From positions 4,907,501-4,971,500 of the forward strand of contig NC_045142.1 in assembly GCF_008831285.2 (NCBI RefSeq): a stretch of 64,000 nucleotides of DNA, written 5' to 3'. Positions within the stretch are counted from its first letter, which is position 1; every line of letters begins with the position of its first letter. The notes beneath the pieces were generated by a model. The model had not been told where the DNA came from. It searched no databases and saw only the letters and a program-made list of their open reading frames with translations. The translations under genes and the position numbers were made by a program. This DNA comes from Nymphaea colorata (taxonomy: Eukaryota > Streptophyta > Magnoliopsida > Nymphaeales > Nymphaeaceae). Shown in pieces: positions 12,326 through 24,889 of the stretch.

Positions 12326-12580
12326 TGAAGAAAATTGAATGGTGATTTTGGTTTTTTTAGTCACTCAACCATTTAACTAGAACTGTATGATCCATCATGA
12401 TAGATGATTAAAAGAAAAATGAGAAGAAAAAGTCGATGAGCGTTATATTGGTCTACTATCAATTCCCACCATTTTATGCACATTTTTTTCTCAAGCATCC
12501 ATATGCATCAGATGGACTGCAATAGTTAGACCGTTAGGTGACTCTAGAGTCACCATTCACTCACTCTATATATGTAATAT
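12326..12580. mobile_element. MITE-like element (AGTCACC family)
   Basis: Bounded by TTTAGTCACTCAACC on the left and GACTCTAGAGTCACCATTCA plus CTCACTC on the right. Similar sequences occur at 18297-18552 and 18575-18780, and more weakly at 2363-2520. Each lies near (TA)n, which fits a family that inserts at TA. Confidence 0.45.
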
Positions 12581-12695
12581 GAAAATTCATAAAAGAAAGA
12601 TTTAAAATTAAGGAGAGACATAATGGAACAACTTGTAAAAGAGATATTGCAAAGTAAAAGAGGAGAGAGAATGACATCGAATGAGATTTCAAAAG

Positions 12696-12726
<31 letters not shown>

Positions 12727-13850
12727 GATTTTCGATCTCAATCTTTCTATGTATGCCAGAGTGAAACTTGAGTTCATGAAAGAGCGTAGGTTAAGTCTCC
12801 ATTGCCTCTTGAGAGATGGTTTTTACTTTCAAAATTCATATTAAAAACATGACTTAAAATATATTTATTTAAGTATGTAAAGATAATACTCATTTTTACT
12901 TGCTTTCATCCACTATATAGAAACTTATTTCTTCCATCATTGGGTACATGAGATCATTAACTATAAATGAAATAAAAATATAATAACTTAAAAGAACTCT
13001 TTTTGGGATCACTAATCGAGTGAATAATAAATAAAAAGTAATCAATACTAAGCATAGGAATATCATGAAAATACATTCTATCAAATACATATTCATAAGG
13101 GTTTTTTCATGTTGGACAAATTCTAACCTCAACAATTAATGTGATGGAAAGGAAATCTCATCCCAAGCTCTCATTCTTACCATTCATTCACATATTAATT
13201 GAAAAATCGACTAACTATGCATGAATATTATCATAAAACATAGACAATGCACACGTTCAATGAAAAAAAAAAGAAAGAAACATACTTCGGACCCAAAGGA
13301 AGAAATGAAATTTTGTTTCACCTTGGTCATGCTCTTGATGCATTCTAGAGTAGCTCTTGACTTTGGATAAAAGATTTTAGAGCTCTCTTGTATGACCATA
13401 CAAAGATGATGAAAAGAAAAATGAATGGGAAGATGACTGCAAACCTCTAAATAGAGAAGTTGAAGAAAGACAAATCTACTACTTTGAGTGATCATGCCTT
13501 TCAAATGGAACTCCAAGGTGTTGAAGAATGAAGATGAAGAAGATTTTAACAACCAAAGTTGATGAAGAAGAAGAAGAAGAAGAAGAAGAAGAAGAGAAGA
13601 AAAGAGAGGGAAGAGTAGAGAAATGGAGAGAGCTAATGGAAAACTTCTAAGCTTTAATTGGAAGAGCTATAGAAGCACTTCAAGAGTTAGCTCACACTCA
13701 AGAGTGAAGATTTGTGGAGTAGTTATAGAGAAATTTAAAGCCAAAACCTAAATTTTGATTTTTTTTTTTTGAATTTCACAAAGTTTTCATTCAAATTTCA
13801 AAATTTTTAAATTATTTTCAATTTTTTTTATATTTTGTAGGTGTTGATCA
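12581..13850 (-). repeat. LTR-like relic, related to the nested solo LTR
   Basis: The reverse complement of about 13690-13790 (AAATCAAAATTTAGGTTTTG and the following 60 bp) resembles 55285-55345 inside the solo LTR at 54695-57542. The Ser-rich frames here are low-complexity. It also contains a (GAA)n run at 13563-13600. No TG...CA ends or target duplications were found, so the boundaries are approximate. Confidence 0.4.
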
Positions 13851-14199
13851 AAGGAGATTGGCCCTTAAGTCTGCAAACACTCTTTGGATCCACCCAATAG
13901 GACTAGAACGCCCCCCTTGGAGGTGGTTTTTGCCCAAAAAGGGGTCTACTAAGGAGACAGACCATTTCTCACGCAAAATAGGTTGTGTGCTTGTGCTGGC
14001 GCAGCAAGGCTCGGTGCCACAAAGCCTGGTGTGACAGTACCCTGGTGCTGACAGTGTGCCCTGGCCAGAGCACACGACAAGGCCAAGCATTGCTCGGCCA
14101 ATGCACCTTGCAGTGCGCCAGGCATTTTTTATGTTCATGTTGGTGGCCAAACGTGGATTTGTTTGGTCCTACTTGGATTTGTTCATGTTGGTGGCCATA
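13851..14199. other. Unassigned GC-richer sequence
   Basis: Overlapping frames on both strands (13848-14325) have no recognisable domain, and the amino-acid composition changes with frame, as expected of non-coding DNA. A GTTCATGTTGGTGGCCA unit is repeated at 14131 and 14181. Confidence 0.4.
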
Positions 14200-14884
14200 G
14201 GGCACAATTAACATAGCATTTTTAGATGGCCATTTTCTATAGGAATGAGACTCGAGCTCATTTTTTTTGTATGTGACTGATGAAGGCAATAATATTCCGA
14301 AGGCAATTGAAGCCTGTTGTTGCAACCTAATTATGTGAGGGAGGAGGTTGCATCTTTAAGAGGTTGGGTGAGATTTCACATGCTATGCGTGGGCGGAGGG
14401 AGGGGGGCTACCTAGGCCCTGGCCCCACCTCAACTAATTGAAAAAAAAAATACACTATAAAAATTGAAAATTTTTAGTTGGGTAATGTATTTTATAGATT
14501 CGGATTTAGTTTGGCTCTACTTGGATAAGTTCATTGAACCGTTTGACCCCACCCCTGATAGAAATACTCGCTCCGCCCCTAACACTATCGATTCATACAA
14601 AGACCTAAAACACATGCATAAGTCAACTTAACTCATGTATTACACATATAACACACATAGGCAATCAGCAACAGCAGATGACATGCAAAGGGGATAAAAC
14701 ACGGTTCATGCTAAGAATATTTTATATAATAACAAGTACTATTTATAGCGCAAGGATGCTTTTGCAGTCTTTCATGGGGATGCGGCTTGTCCTTTATGTT
14801 TGAACAAGGTAGAAAGCTAAGGTAGCTGATTATTAGTCATCAAATAATGTGGAACCTATCGGCTTCATATTTCTTTCGCCATTC
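14200..14884 (-). pseudogene. Relic of the RLK TM exon and intron 8
   Basis: Positions 14860-14884 are identical over 25 bases to exon 8 of copy A (about 31641-31665; coding HGERNMKPI on the minus strand in A). Further left, about 14200-14300 is recognisably like intron 8 of copy A (about 31180-31270), in the same order and orientation. The sequence between is not recognisable as exon. The position, downstream of truncated copy B on its coding strand, suggests that this is what remains of the 3' half of copy B. Confidence 0.6.
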
Positions 14885-14892
14885 GTTGGTGG

Positions 14893-16195
14893 CTAGGGAT
14901 GTCAACTGATCGGATTCGGATCGGATATCCATCCAAAAATGCCTTTAAAAAATTGGTTATGGTAAGCAATTTAACATTTAAATAAGAAAATCGGATCGGA
15001 TTCAGATTTAAGAAATAACATCCGATCGGATTCGGATTCGGTTTTAAGTAAATATCCGATCGGATACTTAATCATCTTATTCGATCGGATACGGATTTGG
15101 ATTCTGTTTTAAGTAAATATCCGATCGGTTACTTAACCATATCTGAATCCGAATTACAGCTTAATATCTGAATCCGAACTGGGAGTTCATAACTGAATCT
15201 GAACCGTGAGTTGATATCTGAATCCAAAACACATGTGCTTATGCCAAACCTTCCGGACAAAGACTGCTTGGGGGTTAGTCCTCTTAGCTTTATTATAATA
15301 AGTGTTCTTGTACATAAACTTCTATTATTTAATCAAATTATACAATTTATTAAATCAAACAATTTTTTTTTTTCTACTAGTTAAAGGTTTTTGTTTTTAA
15401 ATTTGTGAATTATGTGTTGTATATCAAGTACCTACGACTTTTAGACATATTATATGATAATACAAAATAATTTACTTGATTAAATAAATAAATAATTGAT
15501 AATTTGATAAATAAAACTTTTTTTATGAGTTCAACAACGGTTTCACATTAAATATATTTGTTTGTGATTAATTTTCATATTTTTAAAAATACTCATTTTG
15601 TAGAAATTTCTTGACACAAGTTTTTTTATTAATGTTAATTAAATAAATACATTATTTAAGATATCATGTTTAGTTGATGCCTTAATTATAATTGTTTGTT
15701 TGTTTACACAAAAACGTTTAATTAAATACAATATAAATTATTAACTAATTAGTTTTATGTGATATAGTTTTAAATTCTTTAAGTGAAATGGTGTATATGG
15801 TAATTATTTGATTATTATTATATGCAACTTCGTAAAAGCCATTACCTTTGAATCAGATTATACCCTAATGTATAATTTATATTCTTATAACTTTAAGTTG
15901 GTGCCTTTGGCTAAACCTTTTGCCCAACCATTCATAGGTCGCAACTTCAAAACGTGGGAACACCAAATCAAATCAAGCTTTAGGTTTGGATTCAGAATTC
16001 GGATCGGATTTGAAAATAACTTAAAATTTTAAATTCGGATCAGATTCGGTAGATTTTAAAGTCGGATTCGGATATGGTATAAACTTCTTCTCAATCGAAT
16101 TTGAATCATAATCCAAATCCGAATATATGAATATCCAAAAAATCGGATATGATAAAAAGTATATCCGATCCAAATTCGATCCGTGTTGCCATCGG
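14893..16195. mobile_element. hAT-like non-autonomous element
   Basis: Starts TAGGGATGTCAACTGATCGG followed by repeated CGGATTCGGAT motifs. It ends with the reverse pattern CCGATCCAAATTCGATCC then GTGTTGCCATC. Such GGATGTCAAC ends with subterminal CGGAT repeats are typical of plant hAT-type elements. There is no transposase. I could not find a clean 8-bp duplication. It lies directly beside the TM-exon relic. Confidence 0.5.
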
Positions 16196-16917
16196 TGACG
16201 TTCTTTGGTGTTATAGTGGAAAAAATAGAAAATTAAAAAGACTTATTCCATACTATCTATGGATAAAATACTTTGCCCATATTATCTGTCTCCGCCTCTC
16301 GTATTTTTATATTTTTGTATCTGTTTATATCATTATATTTATAAAAGATAGGCTAAAACATTAAGAAGCACAAAAAAAAAATCATAATATGTATATATAT
16401 ATATAATGAGGGAGATAGAAAGAGATATAGAGAGAGATTATGCTCTGAAATTCGAATAAATCTCAACATCCCGTGTGCGCGGGAAGTATATGTTTTGCAG
16501 GATATTTCCGCGCCCATTTATTTGGTTCAGAAAGACACAACAAGAAAGATTTCGTGATGGGAGAAAGAAACAGGGCTTTCGCACATATCAGAGTGAGGGC
16601 GAGTTTATGGTGGGCTGTCGTTCAGAAACGAGCCGCAGCGAGTTTAAGAGAAACAGAAAAGGAGCATGGGTCGAGAAGAAGGATCGCCTAAAGGTGTTCA
16701 GTCGCTGATACGCCTTTGATCTCCCTCCATGATTTCACAGAGGAAACTTCTATTGGCAGGTACTGGCCGTAGCTAATAGAACCTTTTGTTGTTGTGCTAA
16801 TCTGTTTTAGGACTTCTTTTATGTGTGTTCATTGCTTAACCATCTTATTATGCTGATGGGAAGTTGAAAGTAATGCACTATAAGAGTTGCTTGAAAGTAC
16901 TAATATTCTATGAACTT

Positions 16918-16984
<67 letters not shown>

Positions 16985-17205
16985 CATAAATGTGCTCAAA
17001 AGTAAAATGTTTAATACAGTACCAGTATTAATTAAAAAAATTACAACATTTCATGCACAGATCAGATTAAATAAACTACGTCCGTGTGTGGGCTAAATAA
17101 ATATAAGGACTAGGTAAAGTAATTATGAACTATTGTTGAAGGCTGACAAAGTTTAATATACAAAATTGCAATAACTTCAACTTTTATTTTGAAGTGCAAT
17201 GTTAC
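16196..17205. other. Downstream flank of copy B
   Basis: The segments 16300-16400 and 17050-17205 are shared with copy C. Between them, 16440-16760 is GC-richer with two overlapping frames of about 75 codons and no recognised product. A (CT)n run followed by (TA)n occupies 16918-16983. Confidence 0.55.
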
Positions 17206-18252
17206 TCATGAATCCACAGTAATCAAAATTAAGTAGATCAAAATTAAATAGATCAGTCCCGGAATATCGGTGAAGTTTTTGATGAAGCTCGTGTTATCTC
17301 TCTTCACAGTCACTACTTCGTCGATCTCACCACTTGGATGCCAATAACGATTGTAGGGGTCATCAGGAGACCTGCCAACAAAAGCCCGTCCATCAGAATA
17401 AGATGTACTCTTAATTATGACGGCTTCCTGAAAAGTTTCAATATTCAGGTTTGAATTCAGATTCGAATCCAAAAGAAAAAAAAAATCCATATTTGAATAT
17501 GAATCCAAAACCTGATTTTAAAATCCTAAACAAACTCAAATATGATACTTGAGTATACATCTGAATCTCAATTTTAAACCTAATGCAGCTGACTTTCAAA
17601 GTTGATATTGTAAGGGCATTGGATATTGAATATTTACTTGAGACTAAATCTGACCTGAATTTGAATCTGAATCCAGTTGAATATTTATGGGTATCCGAAT
17701 TCAACCATATGTCATTTATTAGATCCTAATTTGAACTGATTTCTTAATTAAATATTAATTTTTTTGTATTCGATCATTTCAAAACTGTTCGGCCAGATAT
17801 TCAATCCAAAATGGATAGATTATCATCTCTAAGCATAGGTTTGTCATCAAAATTCTGTCAAGAAAAGGATTTATTGACAACCGGTGCTAGACTTGGAGTT
17901 TCCAAGAATTGGTATTTTAGTAGGAGAGTGATTCCTGTGTTAGAGTACCACTCTACCAGCTATGAAACCTTTTCACTTACTCCATCACATGTTTTTTCTT
18001 GTTCTTCTTCTTTTATTTATTTCTTTTTCAATCATTCTCTCCACACTGAATTAGTCAATCCAATGAAATTAGAGAAGAGGCTTGACAATCTGATCCTACA
18101 TACACAAACACAATATATAAGCCAATTTTACTGCGAGTAAAACGACACCATGAATGGTATCATTTATTTCTCTCTTAAATTTTTACAAGTTAAAATGAGT
18201 TAAAGAAGAAACAAATGAACTTCAACGTCATCAATGACGGTAAGATTGGTGG

Positions 18253-18255
<3 letters not shown>

Positions 18256-18294
<39 letters not shown>
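18256..18294. repeat. (TA)n microsatellite in copy B intron 2
   Basis: An uninterrupted AT/TA run directly before the first of two MITE-like elements. Equivalent runs occur in copy C intron 2 and in two introns of copy A (31752-31795, 36365-36408). Confidence 0.9.
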
Positions 18295-18300
<6 letters not shown>

Positions 18301-18780
18301 ATTGGATAGTGACTCTCGCTTTTTAGAGTTACCCATCTATCCAATCTGCACCGTCCAACATAATATGATAAATGGTTAAGAGATAAATAAGGAGAAATGG
18401 GTGTTAGGTATTTTCACAATCAAATATTATTTTGCATATTTTTCTCCTTGTTTTTCTCTCAACCATTTATTTGATTTAGATGGATGGTCTTAATTAGGCG
18501 GCTGGGTAACTTAGATAACTAAAGTCATCATTCACTCACTCATTATATATAGATTCACTCAGTGAGTCTAATTATCTATATATAATGAGTGAGTGAATGA
18601 TGACTGATTATCTAGAGTCACTCGAGCATCTAATCAAGGAAAAAAAGTGTATACTAATATTAAATAATGAAAATGCCATTACCTTTTTCTCCATACTTTT
18701 TTTCTTAACCGTCTATCATGTTAGATTTAACAGGCTAGTAGGCTAGTGACTTAGAGTTACCATTCAATTATATATGTGAG
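18295..18780. mobile_element. Two head-to-head MITE-like elements
   Basis: Left element 18297-18552 and right element 18575-18780 meet in a near-palindrome, with CATTCACTCACTCATTATAT on one side and its reverse complement on the other, separated by about 25 bp. Both carry AGAGTTACC/GAGTCAC ends like the element at 12326. They lie inside intron 2 of copy B. Confidence 0.6.
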
Positions 18781-20235
18781 AATCTGTGTCCCTTAGATCT
18801 TCTTTTTCTCTACATTTGAAGCTATTTTGGGTTCTTGACAAGTATTTATGTTCTTATCCTATTCCCTGAATTCAAGTTTTGCTGCACTCAAAGAAACACT
18901 AAAACTATACTAATGGATGACTATTATATTTTCAGATTATTATTATGATGCAAATAAGTACTTCTGTAAAAATCGGTTCCGAAACCGATCTCCCTACTCA
19001 CTAAGCCAGATATCTATTCAATTCATAAAGTTACTGCATTAATGAATAGGCCATTAATTATCTAGTAATTCATTCGAATTTGTTGTGAATTGGCAAAAAC
19101 ATTAACTGTTGTTCTTTAAAATATTAAATAAAATGCATAAAAATAATAAAATTTCCAGATTATTTAAAAAAGCTTGTTAAACACAACACTTCTGGACCTG
19201 CCACTCGATCTAACTATTTCAGACCAATTCCGGTAACATTGTTTTTTAACTTCAAAAATTAGCTAATTAAATACTGTGAAGTGCAAGCTAAACTGCAGCA
19301 TTCATAGATATTTTGACTTTTAAATCAGCCTTACAAACTGCGACCCATCGTTTTAAAGTTTACGGATATAACTTTCGTCTTACCTTACGAAGTCCTTCGC
19401 CCCAAAGGCTACCCTTTTCCGCCAGCGGTGGACGTCTTCCATGTCGTTCGTATCGTACGCTTCCGGCGCAAGTTCCCTAATTATAAGGGCGGAGATGAAG
19501 GGTATCTGGTCGGGCGACGTCTGAGCAACACAAACGCTGATGTTGTCTCTCTTGGGTGCATATATTACTTCATGATAGTAGGACTCGCTGGATGAAGTCT
19601 CCACTGTCACCCAAGGATTGCCATCAAACTGAAGATCGAAGGATGGTGGCGATGACTTCCCGTCGTAGTTACCATAGAAGAAGGATGCCCGTATCATGTG
19701 CTTCCTTCCCCTCGCCGCGCCTGGTATCACGTAGCAGCTCTTCTTTTGGAAGGGAAAGTAACGGAGCGTATTCTGTTCTTGGTAGTATGAATTGTTAACA
19801 TGGACCTTCGCTGTTTGCCCTGTGTTAATATAATCGCCGTCGCCGACCCATTTGATGCCCAGCTCGTCGGTGCGCGTACCCGTTGAATCTCCGCAATCGA
19901 TGCTCAAGGACACTAGGGAAACAAAGGAAACTCAGGGTTATGATTTATGAAGAGCATTCATTTTGGGATGTACTCCCTGCTGGAGGATCTGCCTCCATCG
20001 ATTTTTTGATTGATCAGCAACGAATGAGCTCCCAATTGAAGGTTAGGGGTTAAACTAATTAAGAACGCTGACTGTGCGGCCTATACATGTGGGCATCTTT
20101 ACTTCTTGATTAACAATAAAAGAAAACAAGCCCTGGGTGAGATCAGGAGAACGATTACTTACGCTTGTCAGCAAATCCTGACAAAATTTGGATCGCAATG
20201 CATAAGCCGGCAAAGAGGACCACGGATCCTGCCAT

Positions 20236-22019
20236 CTTAAAAGGTTGATGTACCGATACAAGTCTCTGCTCTCAGAACAGCACTTCAGAAGCTGAACCAA
20301 CCTTCTTCTCTGCAAAGAATGACTACAAGGATGTCCGCTTGATGTTTTTCCCAAGAGGCAAAGCTTCTGTAAGGCATGAAACGCAGAGACATATTTTTAA
20401 GGAGTACTCGAAGGTAGGTAATTAAGAAGCCTTAGCAGAAGTCCCAGTTTGACGATTATTCATCATCTGTCCTTCTTCCCCACAAAAGTCGTTGTTCCCC
20501 ACGAAAATTCAACAAGATAGCACTGAACGTGGTAACCACCAATCCGAGTTTTATTATTCATACGATGTCCCCCTCGGTTTGGGGTATTTAATGCATTCAT
20601 TGTGCTAAAATTCATCCCTATACTGGTGGGAACCACGATCCCAAGATCATGTATCTTCGATTCAATTCACAATTAGTAAAGATTTATGATACATGTATAG
20701 GGTGTAGCCAATGCGTACGAGCATATATGTTCTGACCGCTAATTCATATCTAATATACTTTCATCAACTAATGTTCTCCGTTATTTGTGTGTATAATGCT
20801 TATATTATAGAGTATATGGCTATTCATAAAAAGATTCTTCAAGTTCATAGAATATCTCTCTCAACGAAATAAATTGACCCAGATGGCCTTGTCTGGACGT
20901 GATCTGCACGCCAGTCTAGGTCTAGACCTTGAACAGCCTAGTACTTGAAGCCTCGCTTTGACTGGGACCATCATTTCGTGGAAATTCTTCCTTCCGTTTT
21001 TAAAAGGATAAATCATTTGAGTCACCTGATGATATGTGTTCATTTATCTAGACCTGGAATCAATGGCACAGAATTTTTTGTTCGATATTGCAGTTAGATT
21101 ACGATAAATAAGATCTTCTAGTCTATCTAGTTAGTTGTGCTCAACTACGTAGCGGTTGGTTCATATCAGAGGCAGATTTGTGGTCATATATTTTCAATTC
21201 ATGGCAGTATGCATACTTTTAAAAATTTCCAGCTAGTTGACCTGTGTTTATTTGAACTAGAAAATACGAACGCATGGAAAATTGAGATTTGAGTTAATAT
21301 GGATTACCCAACTTGTTTATAGGGGCTAAATTATATGTTCATATATTTCTACCGGGGCCGAATTAAAAGTTTCAAAAAATTATAACTTGGTGACGAGCTC
21401 CGTCCTCCTGCGACACAACTGATTGTCGTCGACTGGGTTGTGCTCCGCCGTGTACGTTCCGTGGTGGACGAATTCAACTGTGCGTGCCCTGAGACCGTTT
21501 TCATTACCAGGATACAATGCAAGTATTCTCCTTCTTAAAAGAATTTGGGAAGTGTAATGACATAACACAAAATTTGACGCATTTTGGACATGATTTTGCT
21601 GATCTTGTACCCAAGAAAATGTGCTTTTTTTTTAAAAAAAAAAGAAAAAAACACACACATAGGCGCCCAATGATAAAGCGCTGGTACCCATGGCCATGTT
21701 CCCTTGCGCCTAACATTCCTATGCTTTTGTCATGGTGACTCGTTTTTTCAGATTTGCTGTGGTTTCCACGACGTTGAACCATGTGTATTGTAGCTTAATT
21801 GTTGCAGATCTATAGATCTTGACCGAGTATTTCTCTCTCCAAAAAAAAAAAAGAAAAAGAAACACACACACACACAAAAGGACGGTGGCTAGTGTCCTTC
21901 CAGTCTACCAACCGGTGGCGATTACCCAGATAAAGTCCAGGCTGAGTCATGTTTCCCCTTTCAATTTACCAAAATCTGCACATCGCTTTTTCTGAATCAA
22001 ATTGTTAAGCTTAGATTAA
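20236..22019 (-). promoter_or_regulatory. Upstream region of copy B
   Basis: Positions 20236-20660 and 20820-21290 align with the upstream region of copy C. The stretch 20660-20820 is missing from C. Beyond about 21310 the homology gives way to GGGGCC-type repeat sequence (21305-21385), a GC-rich patch (21390-21480), and simple sequence (21620-21660, 21840-21880). No gene is seen. Confidence 0.5.
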
Positions 22020-24490
22020 AGCAATAGGCTGAATCGAATCGAAATCGGAATCATTTGAACAAGAATCGGAATCATTTCTTAAATCCACACATTTATAAAA
22101 ATCTGATCGGACATCAGTTTTTAAATCCAAATTCAAGCTGAATTTTTAAATGGATGTTAAACTTTTTTTTCTTCATATCTGATTTTTTGAAGCAGTTCTA
22201 TTTGATATGTGACCCAACTCTATTAACATCCCTAATGATTCCCATAGAACACTACAAGGAATCAGGTATTTAGTGGTGCGAAATTTAAAAAAAGAATGGT
22301 AAATGGGCGACCATGATGGGTCATTGGGCAAGAGTAGCAGTAAATTACTGTTAGTGTATCGGTTTAAAAAATTTGGGTAGATAAGCATACTCTTATGTTT
22401 TCATATTTTATTCATATAACGCTTTTAAAAGTGTCAAGCTTGCCTCTTAAGTAAATATATGGGACAGTAACATATTGCCAGCTTCCCCTTAATGAAATGA
22501 ACAAAAGTATTGACCTTACTTGCATTGGTGAGTCCACACAAGGAATGACACCTGAATACTATCATCATTAGTTACGTGTCAAGGAGATGTTAAGGAAGCC
22601 TCGACTTCTTTAACGTACTGCAATTGCAACGATGATATGCCTTGGCCTTATATTAGAATAAAATATATATAATATAATATATAAAAATATAACATAATAT
22701 TTAAATATAATTATTTATAATAAAATTTTATTTTTAAATAAAATAATAATTTAATTAAGGTATTGGCCCGAATTGAACCAACTCAGTCCATCCATCCCAG
22801 TGCACACCTAGCCGGAGGAAAGGCAAGATAGGGCCACATGGGCCCTGACCTTAGCTCAAATTTAAAAAAAAAAAAAAAATTACATGTAATAAAAAATTTT
22901 ATTGGTTTTATATAAAAATTTTGAAAAATGATATTTCGGCCATACTCAAAATTTAAAAACTTTAATCCAGCTTCATGAAAAAATTTTGGTTCTGCCCCTA
23001 CCTATAAGCGTGGAGATAAAATCTCTGCTTCCAACCACCACATACAGAGACACACCTACGATGCCAATGGACATTTGTGTCATAGACACTTGAAGTATGA
23101 TATTCATGTCTACTTCAGCAACCATTTTTTCTTAAATAAAAAAAATTCTTTGAATTTTTTTTCTTGCCCATGAAACACCCTAGAAGTCCTTTTCCCAGCA
23201 CACGGATTCTAACTCGATTTTCCCAAGACCAAAGGTCAAATATGCCATCTCGTATTAAATTTCAACGAGGAACAACATATTAAACCAACCGTGTTTGAGA
23301 TAATGTAAAACGAAGCCATAATATAGCATGGTCAGGTTTGGTTATGGAAGCACCAGTAATGGAGCTACATGTTGACTGGTGTGAGCATTCGCCCTCACTC
23401 ACAGCTTGCAAAAAATTTGTAGATTTTACATATTGCTCCTACAACAGTTTGCACTTTCATATATAAATTAATACGGATTATATAAAATGGTTTTAATTAG
23501 TGCCCATAAGAATCTAAAATGGTTTTAATTAGTGCCCCTCGGCTAAGAATCTTTTACTCAACCACTGATTGGATGTATTATCAAGTTTGGCGTACTGGCC
23601 CGGTCTTTAGCTGACCTGCTGGGGCACGGATTGAGCTTAGTCGGCTAAATATCAACACTGGTTTAGGGTTAGAATGGTGGAGCCAAGTACGAACCCAGTC
23701 TCGGTGCTGCCTACAATTTGGTGTGGTTTGTTACCTGAATTCTCATGGGACTGAAAAATTAGAGAGTGACTTGTCATTTTATGATTTTCTTCAAATGTGA
23801 TCTTTAATATTGTATTTGCAAAGTAAGTTGAAACGGCAATCTGTCATTAACAAGAAACACTAAGAAATTAAGGCAGCAAAGAACAAATTGATCATGTACC
23901 ATTGAACCACCCATGAACCATCTGTGGTCAACTGAAAACATAATTAAGCAAAAAATTAGTCAACTGAGTATTCGATTAGTGCAATATTATAAAAAACAGT
24001 ATTGGCACCATGTCAGTTTGCTTGCCAATATAGTGTATCAGCCAAATATGATGTATCGGTTCTTATTGCTGTAATTAATACGGATTCAAAATTTTATTTA
24101 GAATATTCTAGATTAATTATTTTATAAATAAAAAGAAGGACATGTATTAACCATGTGCCTCTATGAGCAAGGGGCCTATACTGTATACATAAGCCAAAAC
24201 ACAATAACACTAAGCAATCTTTATAACATAAAATTAATTACAGCAAGGGTTTGACAATGCGTGCCTTGATCCGCTCCTGAAGTTGCTTTACGTAGAATGT
24301 CGTTTCATGGAAAACATGCTGTGTCCCTCTGAATTAAAAACCATACTGGTTCTGTATCCTGGGGGATGAGGGCTTGGGTGGAGGCTTTGAATATTTTCAA
24401 GCGGTGGGTCAAACCCTGCTCACTGAAAATTAAAAACCTGGAAATTAAAAACCACACTGGTCTCTCACACTAAAGTTCCTTCTAATTTCT
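22020..24490 (+). repeat. Dispersed inverted repeat, left arm
   Basis: This segment is present in reverse orientation at about 57865-59970. Paired landmarks include GACCCAACTCTATTAACATC (22210) with its complement at about 59770, and TCTCTCACACTAAAGTTCC (24461) with its complement at about 57885. It is 2.1-2.5 kb with indels and no coding frame. The end near CTAATTT is shared, but no target duplication was found. Probably a non-autonomous transposon of unknown class. Confidence 0.7.
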
Positions 24491-24889
24491 CATGCCCGAA
24501 TGCACAATAGGAAAAAAGATCAATACATCGAATCACATCAGGAAACAATTCCTGCATCTTGGTCACCTTGGCCCTATGAGCCATTGGGCCATCTAGATGA
24601 GCCCAAGCATCATTTTCACAGCCCAGTCCCAAGCTCCACCTGGCAGTATTGGTCCAAAAATGAGAGTGGAAGGAAAAAAGGTTTATACTCCGAATTCTAA
24701 ATCGGGTTGTTGTCAACAGTTGAAGGGGAAATCAGAGTCCGGTGAAGAAAATTAGGTGACTGCAGAAAAGCAAGTAGAGGACAGAAAACAAGATGCAGTA
24801 AAAGTTCTGCTTTATGCACTTTAACACGTACCCATATGCCTTGAAGAGAAAGAAGACAGAACCATCTAGTTGGTCAAGAAAGAGTGTAT

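Larger units (their letters stand above)
17206..20235 (-). pseudogene. Malectin-like receptor kinase, copy B (truncated)
   Basis: Exon 1 (20163-20235, signal peptide) and exon 2 (19384-19912, LSIDCGDSTGT to AKDFVR) are intact, with good splice sites. Exon 3 starts at 17371 (SPDDPYNRYWHPSGE) but breaks after FTDIPGL near 17253. There it runs straight into sequence that in copy C lies downstream of exon 3 (about 730-770). So some 630 bp, three quarters of exon 3 and the start of intron 3, have been deleted. The frame stays open to a TGA at 17206-17208, which would give 255 aa ending in a new hydrophobic tail. No LRR or kinase exons follow, only a relic at 14860. It is probably a pseudogene, but a short secreted product is possible. 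Confidence 0.85.

Noticed and set aside
13848-14325. Overlapping frames of 70-118 codons on both strands
   Set aside because: Cys/His/Gln-rich in whichever frame is read, no start context, and next to decayed RLK sequence.
14885-16215. An 8-bp target duplication around the hAT-like element (TTGGTG-type words on both sides)
   Set aside because: The candidate words do not sit at the same distance from the element ends and differ in sequence.
5500-17200. Complete LRR and kinase exons for copy B
   Set aside because: Searched by eye for WxGDPC, HRDxK, DFG and SDVYSFG on the minus strand; only the TM-exon relic was found.
21390-21480. GC-rich patch upstream of copy B as a possible exon
   Set aside because: No frame matches any RLK exon or other protein I recognise, and there are no splice signals in register.
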